Source of the DNA: Burkholderia sp. Ax-1724
GTDB lineage: Bacteria > Pseudomonadota > Gammaproteobacteria > Burkholderiales > Burkholderiaceae
Direction: 5' to 3'
NCBI RefSeq assembly: GCF_011752995.1
Contig: NZ_VWWL01000009.1
Span: 243,694-307,693 of the forward strand
Length of the DNA stretch: 64,000 nt
Shown here in pieces: positions 1-11,514 of the stretch. Made by a program: the position numbers and the translations under genes. The notes under the pieces are model-generated. The model was not told where the DNA came from. It did no database searches and saw nothing but the letters and a program-made list of their open reading frames with translations. How positions within the stretch are numbered: position 1 is the first letter of the stretch; each line of letters begins with the position of its first letter.

Positions 1-477
1 GGTCGGTGCTTCGTCCCACAATGTGCGCTCGACGAGCCACGCGAGCCGGTCGCGCCAATGCAGCTTCGGCCAGCGTTGCCGCACACGTTCGGCCGTATGC
101 GCGCGCAATGCGCCGATGAACCAGCGCGCGCCCGGATATTCGTCGAGCAGTTGCGCGCAGACGCGACGATCGTCGATCACCTGCGCGAGCTTTGCCGTGA
201 TGCCTTGCGGCAGCGCATCGAGTTGCGCGAGCGACGCATGTTTGGCGCGCGCGACGAGCAGATCGAGATAGCCGATCAATACATCGCGCTCGACACCGCC
301 ATCGCGTTCGTAATCGGGAATCACGATGCGGCCGGGTTCGACGCGCGGCCCATCGGGACTGAACACGACGGTCACGCCGTATTGCCCGGTCAGCACGCGC
401 GCGACCTTGCCGAGCGTCGATTCGAATGCGAAGCCCTGTGCGTTGCGCGAGGTGGGGGCGGGGTGCCGTGCGTTCAT
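1..477 (-). CDS. CobT-like / VWA-domain protein, N-terminal part (runs off left edge)
   Basis: An open minus-strand frame starts at the ATG complementary to 475-477 and stays open through all 159 codons to the first base of the window, so the C-terminal part is missing. The visible part begins MNARHPAPTSRNAQGF and includes ARVLTGQYGVTVVFSPDGPRV-like sequence and a W-rich stretch, as in the N-terminal domain of CobT-related proteins. These normally carry a C-terminal von Willebrand A metal-binding domain and work with a CobS-like AAA+ ATPase. The ATPase gene ends 37 bases upstream on the same strand, which fits that pairing. No VWA MIDAS motif can be seen because that part lies outside. The cobaltochelatase role is not implied; such pairs are common outside cobalamin loci. 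The assignment rests mainly on context. Confidence 0.6.
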   Translation of the reverse strand, partial: MNARHPAPTSRNAQGFAFESTLGKVARVLTGQYGVTVVFSPDGPRVEPGRIVIPDYERDGGVERDVLIGYLDLLVARAKHASLAQLDALPQGITAKLAQVIDDRRVCAQLLDEYPGARWFIGALRAHTAERVRQRWPKLHWRDRLAWLVERTLWDEAPT

Positions 478-514
478 CCGTGCCGTTCTTCCGTATCGCT
501 TCCGCTCCCGGCGC

Positions 515-1780
515 TCAAACAGCCGGCGCGATGTGATGACGGACGATGCCGCGAATCAGCGCGGCATCCTCGGGCGTTACCTTCGCGTAAATGGCCGGAC
601 CCGCCGCGCGCTCCGGATCGCCGGTGCGCAGCATCAGTTCGGCCCAGTCGAGCAGCCGGCGCGTCGAGAAGGCGCTCGACAGGTCTTCGCGCGCGAACGC
701 GGCGCGGCAGTCGGCGGCGATCGCGGCAAGCGTGACGGCGAGCGCGCGCGTCATATACGGCGCGAGCGTGCGCAGCAGCACGTCGGTTTCCTCGGCTGGC
801 GTCAGATAGTCGAGCAGGTAGACGCGCCAGCGATCGAGAAAGGCCTCGTTCATCAGATTCGCGCCTTGGTACAGATGGCGGAACTGGCTCATCGCGCCGA
901 CCGCGTTCGCGGTCGCGAAGAGGCGGAACGCCGGATGCGGGGCGACGATCTCGTTGCCTTTCTCCTTCAGCACGAGACGGCCTTGCGGTTCGAGCACGGC
1001 GGTCAGCGCGGCGAGAATCGACGGTTCGGCGAAGTCGATTTCATCGACGATCAGCCACAGGCCCTCGCGCATCGCCGTGGGCAGCACGCCGTCGACCCAC
1101 AGGGTCTCGCCGCCCTTGACGGTCCAGAAGCCGACGAAATCGCCGACCGTCGTCTGTCCGTTCATGTTCGAGCGCAGCACGCCGTGCCGCGCCCGCGCGG
1201 CAACCTGTTCGATGAGGCTCGTCTTGCCCGCGCCCGTGTGGCCGATCAGCATCACGCGGCGGTTCTCGACGATGTCGGCCACGATGTCGTTAAAGCGCGC
1301 CGAAAACAGATAGGCGGGATTCATGCGCGGCACGAGCGGGTGGGGCATGCCGCAAGGGACGTCGACGTCGCCGAAGCGCACGGTGCCGTGCGCTTCGGCC
1401 TGCGTTGCTGCGTCGGCTTCCCCGGACCCGCGCGACTGCTCCGCCAGCCTCTTCGCGCTGGCCCGCTGCAACTCCGGCATGAAGGCGACGCGCGCCCGCG
1501 CATCGGGATCGTTGCCGGCCGCGCCGCTGTCGATCGCAAAACCCTCGCGGCGCCACTTCTTCTGCTTGGCCCGCAGATTTTCCGCATCGACGACGAGATC
1601 GATATCGACCCCGCCCGCGCCGTTCCCGTCGTCGACACCGTGTTCGAGGCGATAGGTCTCGGGCCGGTCGGCCACGCTCACGCGCCACCATTCGGCGCCG
1701 GTCTGCGTCGCGCGCCGATAGAGGCCGAGGTTTTCGTCCTTGTTTCCGTCTTCGCTTTCAGGCAGGTCGGGCATGCTCAT
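515..1780 (-). CDS. AAA+ ATPase, CobS/MoxR-like
   Basis: This 421-residue protein has a central AAA_5-type ATPase core. The Walker A motif GHTGAGKT lies at about residues 180-187 and Walker B LWLIVDEID at about 241-249. They are followed by a sensor-1-like LFATAN stretch. The roughly 155-residue N-terminal region is charged and poorly conserved, longer than in CobS, with an acidic start. The C-terminal half has the helical lid of MoxR/CobS proteins. It lies 37 bp upstream of a CobT-like gene on the same strand, so the two probably form an operon and a chaperone-like ATPase/VWA pair acting in the cytoplasm on a target enzyme that cannot be named from the sequence. No cobalt-pathway gene is nearby. 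Confidence 0.82.
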   Translation of the reverse strand: MSMPDLPESEDGNKDENLGLYRRATQTGAEWWRVSVADRPETYRLEHGVDDGNGAGGVDIDLVVDAENLRAKQKKWRREGFAIDSGAAGNDPDARARVAFMPELQRASAKRLAEQSRGSGEADAATQAEAHGTVRFGDVDVPCGMPHPLVPRMNPAYLFSARFNDIVADIVENRRVMLIGHTGAGKTSLIEQVAARARHGVLRSNMNGQTTVGDFVGFWTVKGGETLWVDGVLPTAMREGLWLIVDEIDFAEPSILAALTAVLEPQGRLVLKEKGNEIVAPHPAFRLFATANAVGAMSQFRHLYQGANLMNEAFLDRWRVYLLDYLTPAEETDVLLRTLAPYMTRALAVTLAAIAADCRAAFAREDLSSAFSTRRLLDWAELMLRTGDPERAAGPAIYAKVTPEDAALIRGIVRHHIAPAV

Positions 1781-2106
1781 GGCAAAAAAATGTCGAATGA
1801 CAAACGATGTTTTGATTTGGCTCGGGCCGGTTTGCCGACTATCTTATCTTGGGCGGCTTTCGAACGCCTGCGTGTCGCGAATCCGTCCGGTTCTTCCGCT
1901 TTCAATACCCAGGCTTTCCGCCGCGAGAGTGCGCCCGTCGTTGAGTGCGCGTGTGCATGTGCGTGTATGAGCGAGCCGAGCTGCGAGGAACGGGTATTGC
2001 TTGCCTTCGTCGCGCGCGAGATCGCGATCTGGCGAAGTGCGTACGCGGCAGTGGATATCGCCGCAACGGGGCCGCATGGATGGGAAACCCAGGACGAGGC
2101 ATGCAC
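1781..2106. other. Intergenic region without convincing gene
   Basis: This 326-bp stretch separates the divergently transcribed AAA+ ATPase and DUF6723 genes. Long frames cross it on both strands, but they are arginine/histidine-rich and have no supported start. The T/A-rich part at about 1784-1860 next to the ATPase start is the likely place for its promoter. No clear hairpin or repeat is seen. Confidence 0.5.
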
Positions 2107-2352
2107 ATGGCAAGACACAAGGCCGACGTGGCTGACGACGACTTCGAGATTTACGCCAGCTATCATGGAACCGGCGACGGACGTTACATAGGTGGACTGA
2201 AGGTCGTCAGAAAGGCTGACCGGAAAGTGCTGTTTCCATTCGACGGCGCGCCGCAGATCGGCCCCTACGCGACCGCCGACGAAGCGCGGCGAGCGGCGAT
2301 CGACTACGGCCGCGAGATCGTCGCGGCGGATCGCGCGTCGCCGGAGAGTTGA
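2107..2352 (+). CDS. DUF6723-type small conserved protein
   Basis: An 81-residue cytoplasmic protein with the pattern I-Y-A-S-Y near the start, then GGLKVVRKADRKVLFPFDGAP and a regularly spaced DEARRAA helix. This matches the small Burkholderia-specific DUF6723 family, whose function is unknown. Two ATGs are possible: 2101, which is only one base after GAGG, and 2107, which is seven bases after GAGG (2096-2099). I chose 2107 for its ribosome-binding-site spacing. No membrane segment or signal peptide is present. The gene stands alone between the ATPase gene and transketolase. Confidence 0.72.
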   Translation: MARHKADVADDDFEIYASYHGTGDGRYIGGLKVVRKADRKVLFPFDGAPQIGPYATADEARRAAIDYGREIVAADRASPES

Positions 2353-2638
2353 GCGGTTGAGCGACGGGGGCGTGCAATCAGGGCGACCCGCCACGCAACG
2401 GCCCATGTTGGCGGCCATGTGAATGCGTGCAGATTCACGCATATCGGCGCATCATCGGTGAGCTTCGCCGCGATTTTTCATACGTGTGCTCCCGTGCGTG
2501 AGTTTTCGCGCGCTGTCCCCGGCATGCTTTTGCGCATGTTCCCACGCGAGCTTCCACGTCGATCCCATGCGCCGGTACGCGCGAGCGCCGCGCCGTGCGT
2601 TCCGGCTGTCCTCCGAATTGCCGAACAAGGAGCGTCCC

Positions 2639-4714
2639 ATGCAAAACGATCCCGCCCTCGATCAGCTGTGCATCAACACGATCCGCACGCTGTCGATGGA
2701 CGCCGTGCAGAAAGCCAATTCCGGCCACCCCGGTACGCCGATGGCATTGGCGCCGGTCGCGTACCAGTTGTGGCAACACCATCTGCGCTACGACCCGGAC
2801 GAACCGTTGTGGCCGAATCGCGACCGCTTCGTGCTGTCGGTCGGGCATGCGTCGATGCTGCTGTATTCGCTGCTGCATCTGGCCAACGTGAAGGCCGTCG
2901 ACGAGCACGGCCAGCCCACCGGCGGGCCGGCCGTATCGCTCGACGACATCGAGCATTTCCGCCAGCTCGGCAGCAGGACGCCGGGCCACCCCGAGTACCG
3001 CATGACCACCGGCGTCGAGACGACCACGGGACCGCTCGGCCAGGGGCTCGGCAACAGCGTCGGCATGGCGATGGCCGCGCGCTGGTACGAGAACCGTTTC
3101 AACAAGACCGACGCGCCGCTGTTCGATTACCGCGTCTACGCGCTATGCGGCGACGGCGACATGATGGAAGGCATCTCGCACGAAGCGGCCTCGCTCGCGG
3201 GGCATCTGAAGCTGTCGAACCTGATCTGGATTTACGACAGCAATCGCGTGACGATCGAAGGCCATACGGACCTCGCGTATAGCGACGACGTCGAGAGCCG
3301 TTTTCGCGGCTATCGCTGGCACACGCTGCACGTCGACGATGCGAACGACACGGCCGCGCTCGAAGCGGCGCTCGTCGAGGCGAAGAGCGTGCAGGACCGG
3401 CCGACGCTGATCGTGGTGCATAGCCTGATCGGCTGGGGCGCGCCGCATAAGCAGGACACGGCGGCCGCGCACGGCGAACCGCTCGGCGTCGAAGAAGTCG
3501 CGCTCGCGAAGCAAGCCTACGGCTGGCCCGAGGATAAATTCTTCTACGTGCCGGATGGCGTGCACGAACGCTTTGCGCAAGGTTTCGGCGCGCGCGGCAA
3601 GGCGGCGCGCGAGCAATGGCAGACGCAATACGAAACCTATAAGAAGACGTATCCGGACCTCGCGCGCGAATTCGCGCAGATCGAAGCACATGAATTGCCG
3701 CAGGGCTGGGACAGCGACATCCCGAGTTTCGAGGCCGACGCGAAGGGCATCGCCACGCGCGAATCGTCGGGCAAGGTGCTCAATGCGATTGCCGCGCGCG
3801 TGCCGTGGCTGCTCGGCGGCGCGGCGGATCTTTCCCCGTCGACGAAAACCAACCTCAAATTCGAGGGCGCGGGCAGTTTCGAAGCGGACGACTATGGCGG
3901 CCGCAATCTGCACTTCGGCATTCGCGAGCACGCGATGGGCGCGATCGTGAACGGCCTCGCGCTATCGAATCTGCGGCCGTACGGCTCGACGTTCCTGATT
4001 TTCAGCGACTACATGAAGCCGCCGATTCGGCTCTCGGCGATCATGGAAGTGCCGGCCATCTATGTGTTCACGCACGATTCGATCGGCGTCGGCGAGGACG
4101 GTCCGACGCATCAGCCGATCGAGCAGCTTGCGTCGTTGCGCGGCGTGCCGGGACTCACGGTGCTGCGCCCCGCCGATGCGAACGAGGCGGCCGAGGCGTG
4201 GCGCGTTGCGCTCGCGCATCCGCTCAGGCCGTCGTGTCTGGTTCTGACGCGCCAGCCGCTGCCGACGCTCGACCGCCAGCGCTATGCGGCCGCGAGCGGC
4301 GTGCAGCACGGTGCCTATGTACTCGCCGATGCCCCCGCCGGCGAGAAGCCCGCGGTGATTCTGATGGCGAGCGGCAGCGAAGTCTCGATCTGCGTCGACG
4401 TGTACGAGAAGCTCAAGGGCGAGGGCATCGCGGCGCGCGTGGTGTCGATGCCGTCGTGGGACATCTTCGAGCGCGAGGACCAGGCGTATCGGGAGTCGGT
4501 GCTGCCCGCCGATGTCGAAGCACGCGTTGCGGTCGAGCAGGCCGCGGCGCTCGGCTGGGATCGCTACACGGGACGGCTCGGCGCGCAGGTCGTCATGCAT
4601 ACGTTCGGTGCATCGGCGCCGCTGGCCGATCTGAAGAAGAAATTCGGCTTTACGCCGGAGCGGGTGTATGAGGCGGCGAAGCAGCAGATCGAGAGGGTAA
4701 GGGTCGGTGCGTAG
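2639..4714 (+). CDS. tktA: Transketolase
   Basis: This 691-residue enzyme transfers two-carbon ketol units between sugar phosphates in the cytoplasmic pentose-phosphate pathway (and the Calvin cycle where present). The N-terminal thiamine-diphosphate domain has GHPG at 29-32 and the TPP motif GDGDMMEG at 171-178, with SNRVTIEG at 201-208. The pyrimidine domain has GIREHAMGA with the catalytic glutamate at 430. The C-terminal domain ends with the usual VSMPSWDIFE block. Length is normal for the family. The start at 2639 is fixed by AAGGAG at 2627-2632, six bases upstream; the frame is open further upstream, but without homology. It is monocistronic here; the next gene is an unrelated small membrane protein. 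Confidence 0.96.
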   Translation: MQNDPALDQLCINTIRTLSMDAVQKANSGHPGTPMALAPVAYQLWQHHLRYDPDEPLWPNRDRFVLSVGHASMLLYSLLHLANVKAVDEHGQPTGGPAVSLDDIEHFRQLGSRTPGHPEYRMTTGVETTTGPLGQGLGNSVGMAMAARWYENRFNKTDAPLFDYRVYALCGDGDMMEGISHEAASLAGHLKLSNLIWIYDSNRVTIEGHTDLAYSDDVESRFRGYRWHTLHVDDANDTAALEAALVEAKSVQDRPTLIVVHSLIGWGAPHKQDTAAAHGEPLGVEEVALAKQAYGWPEDKFFYVPDGVHERFAQGFGARGKAAREQWQTQYETYKKTYPDLAREFAQIEAHELPQGWDSDIPSFEADAKGIATRESSGKVLNAIAARVPWLLGGAADLSPSTKTNLKFEGAGSFEADDYGGRNLHFGIREHAMGAIVNGLALSNLRPYGSTFLIFSDYMKPPIRLSAIMEVPAIYVFTHDSIGVGEDGPTHQPIEQLASLRGVPGLTVLRPADANEAAEAWRVALAHPLRPSCLVLTRQPLPTLDRQRYAAASGVQHGAYVLADAPAGEKPAVILMASGSEVSICVDVYEKLKGEGIAARVVSMPSWDIFEREDQAYRESVLPADVEARVAVEQAAALGWDRYTGRLGAQVVMHTFGASAPLADLKKKFGFTPERVYEAAKQQIERVRVGA

Positions 4715-4848
4715 CAGCGCACCGACCAGGCCCAGCAATTTCTGGCCGGGCCGTTATTGAGATTCACCGTTGACCGAGCGTGCTATAAGGTGCCATTTTT
4801 TCAGGTACCCGGCAGCGCGTTGCACGCTGACGGTACGGTGGAGATTCG

Positions 4849-5148
4849 ATGAAACGGATAGTCTGGTGTACTGCATGTGTGCTGGCATTCCTCGGCGCGT
4901 CGGTAGCCGGCGGTTGGTGGCTGGGAGAACTTCTCTCGCCGTTTTCCTTTGACATGCCGTATTGGCTCGATGTCACTATTCGGGCCGGTATGCACCTGGT
5001 GGGCGTACCCGACCCGCTTGATCCGGATGACATCGAGACAATCGGCCTTTTTCTGTTATTCCTCACGTACTGCATCGTCGTCGCGGTCGTATTGTCGAGT
5101 GCGCTTTTTATGTTGAAACGGCATCTGAAGAAGCATCGTACCGGCTAA
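4849..5148 (+). CDS. Small two-TM membrane protein, immunity-like family member A
   Basis: A 99-residue protein with an N-terminal hydrophobic segment (about residues 5-25, containing GGWWLGE), an extracytoplasmic-looking loop with FDMPYWLD and VPDPLDPDDIE, a second hydrophobic segment (about 64-88) and a basic tail KRHLKKHRTG. Its GGWxL, F(D/N)MP and PDD(I/M)E blocks are shared, in the same order, with the frameshifted gene at 42837-43140. The overall layout and basic tail are also shared with the protein at 57297-57554, which sits directly behind an L,D-transpeptidase toxin gene. No toxin gene lies next to this copy. A GGAG about seven bases before the ATG supports the start. Function is unknown; orphan immunity protein is an inference. 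Confidence 0.7.
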   Translation: MKRIVWCTACVLAFLGASVAGGWWLGELLSPFSFDMPYWLDVTIRAGMHLVGVPDPLDPDDIETIGLFLLFLTYCIVVAVVLSSALFMLKRHLKKHRTG

Positions 5149-5150
5149 TC

Positions 5151-5260
5151 AATTCGCCGGAATCGTCACCATCGGCGCCTTACTGCTCGTATCGGCTTCC
5201 GCGAGCGCCATCAGATTCCGTACGACCGTGAACGCGTATTTCGAATCGAAATGCAAGATT
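5151..5260 (-). pseudogene. Possible gene tail remnant, unidentified
   Basis: On the minus strand a 36-codon frame with GC-rich, coding-like codon usage reads ...DSKYAFTVVRNLMALAEAD...APMVTIPAN and ends in TGA at 5151-5153. It opens directly after an in-frame TAA near 5260 and has no start codon of its own other than an internal ATG. It looks like the C-terminal end of a lost gene rather than a complete peptide. I do not recognise the family. The surrounding 170 bp hold no other frame. Confidence 0.3.
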
Positions 5261-5320
5261 TACATGAACCCGAAGCGCCCGATGTGGCGTGTGCGATCTA
5301 TGCGGCACCGTGTACCGTGT

Positions 5321-6418
5321 TCACGATGCGTTAACAGCGTTCATGCTGTTGTCGTCGCGAGTGCCATCGAGCGTGCTGCGATACGCGCGCGACTGCATCT
5401 CCGCCAGCCGGCTCAGCGTGCGCGACAGATCATGCGCGCCTTCGAGCCCGACGAGCGCCGACTCGATCGGTTGATCTGAAGCGATGAACAGCGCGCGCTT
5501 GCGATCGTAGACGATGTCGATAAGCCACACGAGCCGCTGCAACGTATGCGACTGCGCAAGCGCGGCCGTATCCAGATTGTCGACGATGATCCCTTGCCAT
5601 TGCCCGGCGAGATCGAGGTAGTCGAGGTGCGAACGGCTTGCCACGCAGAGCGGCTCGAAGTCCGCCCACAGCAGTGCATTGCCCGCGGCGCGCGCGGCAA
5701 GCGGCCGGCCCGCCGCGCTGAGCGTGACCGGTTCGATACGCGCGTCGCGTTCATGATGCGCGAAGATAGCGCGCAGCGCCGCATGGCTCGCCGCGTCGAG
5801 CGGCGCAAAGAAACGCGGCACCTCTGCCGCTTCGCCGCCGAAGCGATAATCGCGCGCGCCATCGAAATGGATGACGGTGAAGCAGCGCTTGATCTGCGCG
5901 ATGGTCGGCAGGAAACGCTCGTGAAACTCGGGGTCGGGCAGCAGATCGTCGGGGGCGTAGTTCGACGTGAGCACGATGCGTGTGCCGAGGCCGATTGCGG
6001 TATCGAGAAAGCGGCCCATCAGGAAGGCATCGGCAATGTCGTGTACGTGGAATTCGTCGAAGCACAGCAACTCGATGCCGTCGAGCCATTGCCGTGAGAC
6101 ATCGCCGAGACGGTCGTCGCTGCGCGGCGCATTGACGAGCCGCCGGTTCATCTCGCGCAGAAATTCGTGGAAGTGCAGACGCCGTTTGCGGCACGGCGCG
6201 AGTTCGAACACCGTATCGACGACGAGGCTTTTGCCGCGTCCGGGCAGCCCGTGGCAATAGACGCCTTGCGAGGCAAATGCGGACGAAGACCATGCACGCC
6301 GAGCCTGCTGCTGTGCGTCGAGCAGTGCCGCGAGCGCGCCGATTGCTTCGCGCTGGCGCGTATCGGGCGTGATGTCGCGAGCGTCGAGCGCGCGCGTGAT
6401 GCGGGTTTCGTCAAGCAT
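5321..6418 (-). CDS. zapE: Cell division ATPase ZapE (AFG1 family)
   Basis: A 365-residue AAA-type ATPase of the AFG1/ZapE family, close to the length of the E. coli protein (375). Walker A is GLPGRGKS at about 57-64 and Walker B is LLCFDEFHVHDIADA near 117-131, the family signature; a conserved VLTSNYAPDDL block follows. In E. coli ZapE associates with the Z-ring, affects FtsZ bundling and is needed under stress such as low oxygen or heat. The ATG at 6416-6418 is the first in frame and lacks a strong Shine-Dalgarno sequence. The gene stands alone on the minus strand, next to YihY, in a neighbourhood not typical of division genes. Confidence 0.88.
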   Translation of the reverse strand: MLDETRITRALDARDITPDTRQREAIGALAALLDAQQQARRAWSSSAFASQGVYCHGLPGRGKSLVVDTVFELAPCRKRRLHFHEFLREMNRRLVNAPRSDDRLGDVSRQWLDGIELLCFDEFHVHDIADAFLMGRFLDTAIGLGTRIVLTSNYAPDDLLPDPEFHERFLPTIAQIKRCFTVIHFDGARDYRFGGEAAEVPRFFAPLDAASHAALRAIFAHHERDARIEPVTLSAAGRPLAARAAGNALLWADFEPLCVASRSHLDYLDLAGQWQGIIVDNLDTAALAQSHTLQRLVWLIDIVYDRKRALFIASDQPIESALVGLEGAHDLSRTLSRLAEMQSRAYRSTLDGTRDDNSMNAVNAS

Positions 6419-6701
6419 CGGCGCACGTGATTAACGGAGTCACGCCGAACGTCTTGGCTTCAGTCTGGAGAAATTGCGGCATGTGAGGGCAGGGACGTAG
6501 TGGCTTGCAACAGGCGGCATGCAGTAAGCACATGCAATGCGCGCGTTATTTTAACAGCCGCCTCCCGATGCCTGCCCCCTGCGATGCGTCGAACTTCGCA
6601 TGGTCTCTCATTGCGCACGGTTCCCACATAACGCGACAAACCGCGAGAAACAGGCGGTGTTGCTCGCGGCAAGTTTCGTTCGCTCCGTTCAAGCAATACC
6701 C

Positions 6702-7604
6702 TCAGCCCGTTTCTATGCGCGGTTGCGGCGCATCGAGCGGTTCATGACCGAAGCGCTCGTATTGCGAAATCACCTGCGCGCCAAACAGCAGCAGCGTGGC
6801 GAGCCATTCGAAGCTCAGCAGGATCACGATCGCCATCGTCAGCGACCCATAGACGAGGCTCACCTGCGAGAGCGTGGCGAAATACCAGACCAGCACGTGC
6901 CGCGTGATTTCCCACAATACGCCCGCTACGACGCCGCCGATCAGCGCGTGTTTGATCGAAGGACGCCCGACCGGCATCACGAGATAGATCGAGGTCAGCA
7001 CGAAGATTTCGCCGGCGAGCCCGAGCACGTACAGCACGATGCGCGAGAAGCCCGCGAGCGGCACGTGCAGGCCGAGCAGTTCGATCCCTTCCGCGCCGAT
7101 CGTTTCGAGCGCGCTCGACACGCACGTCACGATCAACAGGCCGATGCCGAGACACAGGATGTAGCAGTAAGGCAGCAGCGCCGAGATCAGAAAGTGCCGC
7201 CGCTTCACGACGACACGATGCACGAAGATCAGCGACATCGCGTTTTCGAGCACGGTAAACGCGAGCGAACTGAAGAAGATCATCGTGAGCAGCAGTACCC
7301 AGCCGATCACTGTGCGATGCTCGAGAAAATTGGCAAGCTCGCGCACGAGCGCATTCGACTGTCCCGGCACGAGCCAGCGCAACAGATGGCCGAGTGCATC
7401 GAGCACGAGCGGCTGCGGCACCACGCGCGAGAGCACGATGACGACCAGGATCAGCAGCGGCACGATCGACAGCAGCGCGTAATACGCCACCGCGCCCGCC
7501 AGCAGCAGCCCCTGGTTCGCGCGAAAGGCTTTCAGCGTCTGCAACACGAAACGGCCGGGATGTTTGGCGATATACAGCGCATGCTGGTCGAGAAAAAGCG
7601 GCAT
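6702..7604 (-). CDS. YihY/BrkB family inner-membrane protein
   Basis: A 300-residue polytopic membrane protein with about six hydrophobic helices. The family blocks are visible: LLAGAVAYYALLSIVPLL near residues 32-49, a GWVLLL helix, and YGSLTMAIVILLSFEWLATLLLFGAQV near the C-terminus. Members have been named ribonuclease BN or BrkB, but the RNase role belongs to a different protein and their true function is unknown. The start at 7604 (MPLFLDQHALYIAKHPGRF) was chosen because the longer frame up to 7775 adds 57 residues of unconserved sequence and family members begin here. There is no operon partner; zapE lies about 280 bp downstream on the same strand. Confidence 0.87.
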   Translation of the reverse strand: MPLFLDQHALYIAKHPGRFVLQTLKAFRANQGLLLAGAVAYYALLSIVPLLILVVIVLSRVVPQPLVLDALGHLLRWLVPGQSNALVRELANFLEHRTVIGWVLLLTMIFFSSLAFTVLENAMSLIFVHRVVVKRRHFLISALLPYCYILCLGIGLLIVTCVSSALETIGAEGIELLGLHVPLAGFSRIVLYVLGLAGEIFVLTSIYLVMPVGRPSIKHALIGGVVAGVLWEITRHVLVWYFATLSQVSLVYGSLTMAIVILLSFEWLATLLLFGAQVISQYERFGHEPLDAPQPRIETG

Positions 7605-8220
7605 GAAGTCTCGCGATACGGACCGGGGCCGCCGGGTGGCGGCCGCTCCCGGCACGTCTGTTTGCTTTATATACCGTAAGCGGAATATCGTAAGCAGGAC
7701 CGCGACCCCATGCGCGGCCGCGCCCCGGGAATACAGCTTGCTTATCGCCGTACCGGGCCGGATACCTGTCCGCATATATGAGCCGGCCTATCGTGCGGGA
7801 TAACCCGCAGAGCGCAAACCCCTAACATGTCGAGCATTTTTTTATCGGCGGCGTCGCTTATGCTGTGGTTATGACCGCTTTATCGATGTGCGCCGCCAAG
7901 AGCGCAAGCGGCTTATAAACGACATCCCCTCAATCCGTTTTTAAAACGACATCGTGCCGGGCCCTTGAGCGGGGCGGTCGCACGAGGACAGTGCGTTCGA
8001 ACGATGGCGCGCATGCGTCTGTCGCGAGCCGTGTCATTTAAACGCCGTAGTGAATTGGCAAGCTGAACCGCATTCCTCGCGGGTATGCGGGCGCGCCGCG
8101 TTGGTCGCGGCGTTTGAACGGGGTTAACGGCGAATACAACGATTGCGCAAGGGAGACGGGAGCAGATATTGCCGTGTGGGGCAATGCCCGTCAGAGCGGA
8201 ATGGAATAAGGCAAGTAAAA
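7605..8220. other. Long intergenic region, no gene seen
   Basis: This 616-bp gap lies between the divergent YihY and response-regulator genes. Short frames cross it but none has a ribosome-binding site or family resemblance. A near-repeat of CGTAAGC occurs twice around 7670-7695 and a T-run around 7838-7845. The region should hold both promoters; no clear -35/-10 pair could be chosen with confidence. Confidence 0.4.
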
Positions 8221-8679
8221 ATGACGTTCAACGACAGCGTGGATAGCAACGACGACGTACTCGTGTGGCGGCCGATCCGCTACGCGATGGCCGCGCATCG
8301 TCGCGTGCTGGTGGTCGACGACTACCGCGAAGCGGCCGAGGCGTTGCAGATGCTGCTGATCGCCGACGGCTTCGACTGCCGCGCGCTCGATGATCCGTTT
8401 GCCGTCTGCGACATGGCGCGCGAATGGCAGCCGTTCGCGGTGGTGCTCGACATCAAGATGCCGGGGCTCGACGGGCTCGAACTCGCGCGCCGGCTGCGCG
8501 CTCATTCCCAGACTTCACATATGTTGCTGGTTGCGTGTACGGCATTTGCGTCACGCGAAGACCGCGCGCGCGCGAAAGCCGCCGGCTTCGATGCCCATTG
8601 CGCGAAGCCGTTGACGCCCGAGCGTCTGCTGCGCGTGCTCGAATCGGCGGCGGCGCTGCATGTGGCCGGGCCATTGTGA
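8221..8679 (+). CDS. Single-domain (CheY-like) response regulator
   Basis: A 152-residue protein consisting of one receiver domain and a short 26-residue N-terminal extension. The acidic pair is D33-D34 in VVDDYREA, the phosphoryl-accepting aspartate is D77 in VVLDIKMPG, and the conserved lysine is K129 in AKPLTPE. There is no DNA-binding or enzymatic output domain, so it probably signals by protein contact or phosphotransfer. The nearest kinase gene is the hybrid kinase at 11515, which already carries its own receiver. An upstream in-frame GTG/ATG at 8143 was not used; the ATG at 8221 follows AAGGCAAG and gives the usual length. Confidence 0.82.
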   Translation: MTFNDSVDSNDDVLVWRPIRYAMAAHRRVLVVDDYREAAEALQMLLIADGFDCRALDDPFAVCDMAREWQPFAVVLDIKMPGLDGLELARRLRAHSQTSHMLLVACTAFASREDRARAKAAGFDAHCAKPLTPERLLRVLESAAALHVAGPL

Positions 8680-8995
8680 AAGAACGGTTCCGATGAGTTT
8701 CCGATTGATCTCCGCTTGATACGGGGCCGCTTTGCCGCGCTCTCGTACCGCCTAGACGTTTGACATTTGTCACGCCCGCAGGAGCTTGCGTGAAGCCCGC
8801 AACGGGGCTAGCGAACGGCATGGCAGATCAGGCATGGTTTCAGGTCTGTAAATTGCTGCATGAGCGGGCCGGCTGCGCGGCGTGACTAAATGGCCGCATC
8901 GCCGTTCGACCGCCGACGCTGGAATAGCGGCGAAGCCATACGCAACGAATACCAACGCCGCGACAATGTCCCTCGCGTCCACAGGAACCGCTCCT
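8680..8995. other. Intergenic region before glgX
   Basis: This 316-bp gap has no supported gene. The glgX frame is open back to 8882, but this part lacks family similarity and a ribosome-binding site. A terminator for the response regulator is not obvious. It presumably contains the glgX promoter. Confidence 0.4.
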
Positions 8996-11215
<2,220 letters not shown>

Positions 11216-11514
11216 CGCTTCGCCGCGTCGCTTGCGCTTGCGGGAGCCGTGCGATGGAGCAGGTGAGCGTTCGGCAAGTAGCAATCCGTGTGCCTGAGCG
11301 TGTGCCTGAGCCATCGCCAGACATGGGCCCGAACCGCGAACCCGATCACGCTGCCGACGCGCTTGGGACAAAACGGGGAAGTGCGGTAAATTCCGGAGTA
11401 AAACGAATTAGCGAGCGAACAGCAATACGCGAACCGCACCATGCGAATAGCAGGGCGCGAACTGAGGTGCAATGCTTTCTCTCGTCGTATGTCATTTTCA
11501 TGGAGTGACTGACC

